This document shows, piece after piece, positions 6,297-7,546 of a DNA stretch of 7,546 nucleotides (the first letter of the stretch is position 1; the number at the start of each line of letters is the position of its first letter). The stretch is from Desulfovibrionales bacterium. GTDB taxonomy: Bacteria; Desulfobacterota; Desulfovibrionia; Desulfovibrionales; Desulfomicrobiaceae. Both the position numbers and the translations under genes were made by a program. The notes under the pieces were generated by a model. The model was not told the origin of the DNA. It ran no database searches and worked only from the letters and a program-made list of their open reading frames with translations. Location: assembly GCA_012727515.1 (NCBI GenBank), contig JAAYGZ010000270.1:1-7546 (forward strand), given 5' to 3'.

Positions 6297-7546
6297 ATGG
6301 ATCAGCAGGAACTCAGACAATGGGAAGCCAAATGTATTCAGGAAGAACCACCAGCCTGTCGGGCTGGATGTCCTGTAAACGTTGATGCACGAGCTTTTGT
6401 CCTGGCCATGGCAGCAGGCAAGGTGGATGCGGCCAGGGCAGTGCTGGAAAAAAACATGCCCTTGGCAGCCATTACTGCCAGGCTGTGCGAAGCTCCGTGC
6501 GAGAACTTTTGCCTGCGCAAAGACCTGGGCGGGAGTCTGGCCATTGGAGCGTTGGAGCAAGTATGCGTCCAGACCAGCCAGACCAAAGGCAAAGTCATGC
6601 GCCTTCCTGCCAGGCCCAAGAAGGTCGCTGTGTTTGGGGCAGGTCCAAGCAGCCTGACCGTGGCCTTTGATCTGGCTAAAAAAGGCTATCCAGTGACCGT
6701 GTATCATGTGGGCGAGGGCCCTGGTGGGTGGCTGCAGGAACTGGATGAAGATGTGCTGCCAGGTTCTGTGTTAGATGCTGAACTGGACCGGCTGCAAGCG
6801 CTGCGTGTCAGTTTTGTCTCTGTGGCGGTGGTGGATACGGCCCTGGCTGCAAGTCATGGGGCTGATGCTGTGTATGTGGGCCAGGATGATGAGCTGGCCC
6901 CGGATCTTGTGGCCACGCTTGGCGCTCCTGACGCCCAGACCCTGGCCCTGGCCCAGGAGGGATGGTTCAGCGGAGGTTTGGCAGACCGGGAGCATCGTTT
7001 TATCTCGGCTGTGTCCCAAGGCCGGGAAGCCGCAGTATCCATTGATCGCTACTTGCAGGGAGCATCGCTTACATCAAGCCGGGTGCCCTTGCGTCATGGC
7101 CAGACTGCACTTTTTACCCAGACCAAAGATATTGCCTCTGTCCCGCGCATTACGCCCCAGGGCATGAGTCTGAGCACAGAAGAAGCCGTGGCAGAAGCCA
7201 GCCGCTGTCTGGATTGCCAGTGCCTGGAATGCGTGAAGCACTGCGTGTATCTGCGCGAATACGATGGCTATCCTAAAACCTATGCCCGTCGAATTTTTAA
7301 TAACCTGGCCATTGTCCAGGGCATGCGCCAGGCCAATACCTTTATCAATTCCTGTTCCTTATGCGGGGAGTGTGAAGTTATATGCCCGAACAATTTTTCC
7401 ATGGCAGATATGTGCCTGGATGCTCGGCAGGAAATGGTCCGGGACAAACGTATGCCGCCATCAGCCCATTGGTTTGCCCTGGAAGAAATGCGTTCTGCGA
7501 CCAGTGAACAGGCTTTTGTGTTGCGCCATGCTCCGGACACCAATAC
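6297..7546 (+). CDS. GltD-like flavin/iron-sulfur oxidoreductase with ferredoxin-type clusters, partial at right edge
   Basis: The frame is open from ATG 6297, preceded by AAGGAG (6286-6291) at 5 bases, to the window end: 416 codons with no stop. Residues 1-100 resemble the Fe-S domain of the glutamate synthase small subunit (GltD): C13, C21, C25 in CRAGCPVNVDAR, and C64, C68, C72 in LCEAPCENFC. A Rossmann start follows, VAVFGAGPSSL (110-120). SGGLADREHRFISAVSQGREAAVSIDRYLQG (225-255) matches the end of the GltD flavin domain. The stretch between is only about 80 residues and has no second nucleotide-binding glycine motif, so the NAD(P)H domain seems to be missing. C304, C307, C309, C312 and C316, then C353, C356, C359 and C363 followed by Pro (C-x2-C-x2-C-x3-CP), indicate one or two [4Fe-4S] clusters. 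I recall similar annotations in Desulfovibrio (pyridine nucleotide-disulfide oxidoreductase/dicluster-binding protein), unchecked. A role as electron partner of Mop is inferred from position. Confidence 0.85.
   Translation, partial: MDQQELRQWEAKCIQEEPPACRAGCPVNVDARAFVLAMAAGKVDAARAVLEKNMPLAAITARLCEAPCENFCLRKDLGGSLAIGALEQVCVQTSQTKGKVMRLPARPKKVAVFGAGPSSLTVAFDLAKKGYPVTVYHVGEGPGGWLQELDEDVLPGSVLDAELDRLQALRVSFVSVAVVDTALAASHGADAVYVGQDDELAPDLVATLGAPDAQTLALAQEGWFSGGLADREHRFISAVSQGREAAVSIDRYLQGASLTSSRVPLRHGQTALFTQTKDIASVPRITPQGMSLSTEEAVAEASRCLDCQCLECVKHCVYLREYDGYPKTYARRIFNNLAIVQGMRQANTFINSCSLCGECEVICPNNFSMADMCLDARQEMVRDKRMPPSAHWFALEEMRSATSEQAFVLRHAPDTN

Noticed and set aside
1..7546. Insertion sequences, CRISPR arrays, tRNA or rRNA genes
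   Set aside because: No transposase, regularly spaced repeat or RNA gene signature was seen on either strand.

Overview
The window looks like a chromosomal segment of a sulfate-reducing bacterium of the Desulfovibrio type. The main evidence is the 905-residue protein at 3511-6228, which reads almost collinearly with the Desulfovibrio gigas aldehyde oxidoreductase (Mop, 907 aa, from memory of the family). It keeps that enzyme's iron-sulfur cysteine positions, and its catalytic glutamate is shifted by two residues. No mobile element, CRISPR array, tRNA or rRNA is visible. Nearly every gene concerns molybdenum or tungsten, molybdopterin, or electron transfer.

Layout. (1) 57-1510, plus strand: a two-gene unit with a MoeA-like molybdopterin-binding-domain protein that has a cysteine-rich tail, then a short regulator consisting only of the ModE-type DNA-binding domain. 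It closes with a strong intrinsic terminator at 1536-1572. (2) 1587-1988, minus strand: a small NifX/NifB-type molybdenum-iron cluster-binding protein, convergent with unit 1 and preceded on its own strand by a 9-bp inverted repeat. (3) 1989-2439: a roughly 450-base divergent intergenic region with a possible sigma70 promoter and small dyads. (4) 2440-6228, plus strand: a second MoeA-like paralog with a cysteine-rich tail, then mop 48 bases later with no terminator between them. A terminator at 6244-6279 follows mop. (5) 6297 to the window end, plus strand: a flavoprotein/iron-sulfur protein related to the glutamate synthase small subunit, open at the right edge.

How the genes may work together (inference): Mop oxidises aldehydes at a molybdopterin cytosine dinucleotide site and sends electrons through two [2Fe-2S] clusters. 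The downstream Fe-S/flavin protein is a plausible electron partner. The two MoeA-like proteins may handle or sense molybdopterin or metal for Mop, the ModE-like protein probably regulates the locus, and the NifX-like protein could bind a molybdenum-containing cluster.

The most unusual points are three. The downstream oxidoreductase appears to have lost the NAD(P)H-binding domain of its relatives and has substitutions at two canonical FAD-contact positions. The two MoeA-like paralogs flank a stand-alone ModE DNA-binding domain, and one of them has eroded signature motifs. A complete terminator hairpin is squeezed between mop and the next gene's ribosome binding site.
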